Source: Armatimonadota bacterium (GTDB lineage Bacteria; Armatimonadota; Armatimonadia; Armatimonadales; Armatimonadaceae). Taken from it: a stretch of DNA of 12,753 nucleotides. The position numbers were made by a program, and so were the translations under genes. The stretch spans positions 1-12,753 of the forward strand of contig JACMIS010000163.1 in NCBI GenBank assembly GCA_014381035.1, in the 5' to 3' direction. The notes beneath the pieces are model-generated. The model saw nothing but the letters and a program-made list of their open reading frames with translations. It was not told the origin of the DNA and did no database searches. Positions 12,528-12,753 of this stretch are shown piece by piece (position 1 is the first letter of the stretch; each line of letters starts with the position of its first letter).

Positions 12528-12753
12528 ATGCGCTGGCATCCGCTTCGTCTTTCCCTGATTTGTGCTCTGATTTCATCTTTTCCCGTGACGGCATTCGCCG
12601 ACCGCTTGGACACCGCTTTCGAGAAGGCTATCGGCGGGTATTTTGCCCGGGAGTTTGCCGCGCCGTATGGTATTGAAACAGACCCGATACTTGCCGGGTA
12701 TGTGAGTCGTCTCGGTGCCGATGTTGCCAGCGAATCCCACCGCGATGACATTA
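12528..12753 (+). CDS. Secreted M48-family metalloprotease, 5' part
   Basis: The first 75 residues of a gene cut by the window edge. Residues 1-24 form a signal peptide: basic start (MRWHPLRL), hydrophobic core (SLICALISSFPV), then TAFA-D as likely signal peptidase cleavage. The mature start, FEKAIGGYFAREFAAPYGIE and DPILAGYVSRLGADVASES, matches the region before the HExxH catalytic site of M48 peptidases of the BepA/LoiP type, where a GxxxA/Y-G and a DPxLxxYVxxLG pattern are usual. The zinc site would lie past the window end. The start ATG follows TAGAAT by 6 nt. It is divergent from the small gene at 12382, and probably works in envelope protein quality control. Confidence 0.8.
   Translation, partial: MRWHPLRLSLICALISSFPVTAFADRLDTAFEKAIGGYFAREFAAPYGIETDPILAGYVSRLGADVASESHRDDI

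Noticed and set aside
1..12753. CRISPR array, tRNA, rRNA or insertion sequence
   Set aside because: No regularly spaced repeats, no cloverleaf or rRNA sequence, and no transposase were seen.

Overview
The window is about 12.75 kb of bacterial chromosome with moderately high GC and tightly packed housekeeping genes. Gene families suggest a free-living, deep-branching bacterium: PolX, PurA, MiaA-Hfq, DapF, LeuD, CdaA-CdaR, a rhomboid protease and an M48 protease. Most transcription-unit starts have a TATAAT-like -10 box only 4-9 nt before the start codon. That is the signature of leaderless transcription, known best from Deinococcota and Actinobacteria. With hfq and the cdaA-cdaR pair it makes me think of Armatimonadota or a relative. 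This placement is inference with low confidence; no rRNA or other decisive marker is present.

Layout. 3-314: 3' end of a PolX-type PHP domain. 318-971: degenerate PD-(D/E)XK-like protein. 1114-1503: small ankyrin-repeat protein behind a promoter carrying a 14-bp palindrome close to the Gram-positive LexA box. 1500-1696: good sigma70-type promoter, ~100-nt structured leader and intrinsic terminator ahead of purA (1697-3091). 3110-5458: miaA, hfq, dapF. 5415-6762 (minus): a two-gene operon of a protein whose N-terminus resembles DnaA domain I, followed by a small AAA+ ATPase; its end overlaps dapF by 44 bp. 6813-6915: a large inverted repeat in the divergent gap to an unrecognised gene (6952-7515). 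7585-8181: leuD. 8178-9203 (minus): orphan ABC exporter ATPase. 9276-11269: cdaA-cdaR, which make and regulate cyclic di-AMP. 11349-12116: rhomboid protease. 12137-12382 (minus): small unknown protein. 12528-end: secreted M48 metalloprotease, cut by the window edge.

How the genes fit together. purA feeds AMP synthesis. miaA and hfq act in tRNA modification and sRNA-based regulation, dapF in lysine and peptidoglycan precursors, leuD in leucine synthesis. CdaA-CdaR control cell-wall and osmotic homeostasis; the rhomboid and M48 proteases suggest an envelope-quality cluster. The most unusual part is 5415-6915: a split DnaA-like pair (domain-I-like protein plus separate AAA+ ATPase) next to a long dyad. 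No gap longer than 300 bases lacks a gene.
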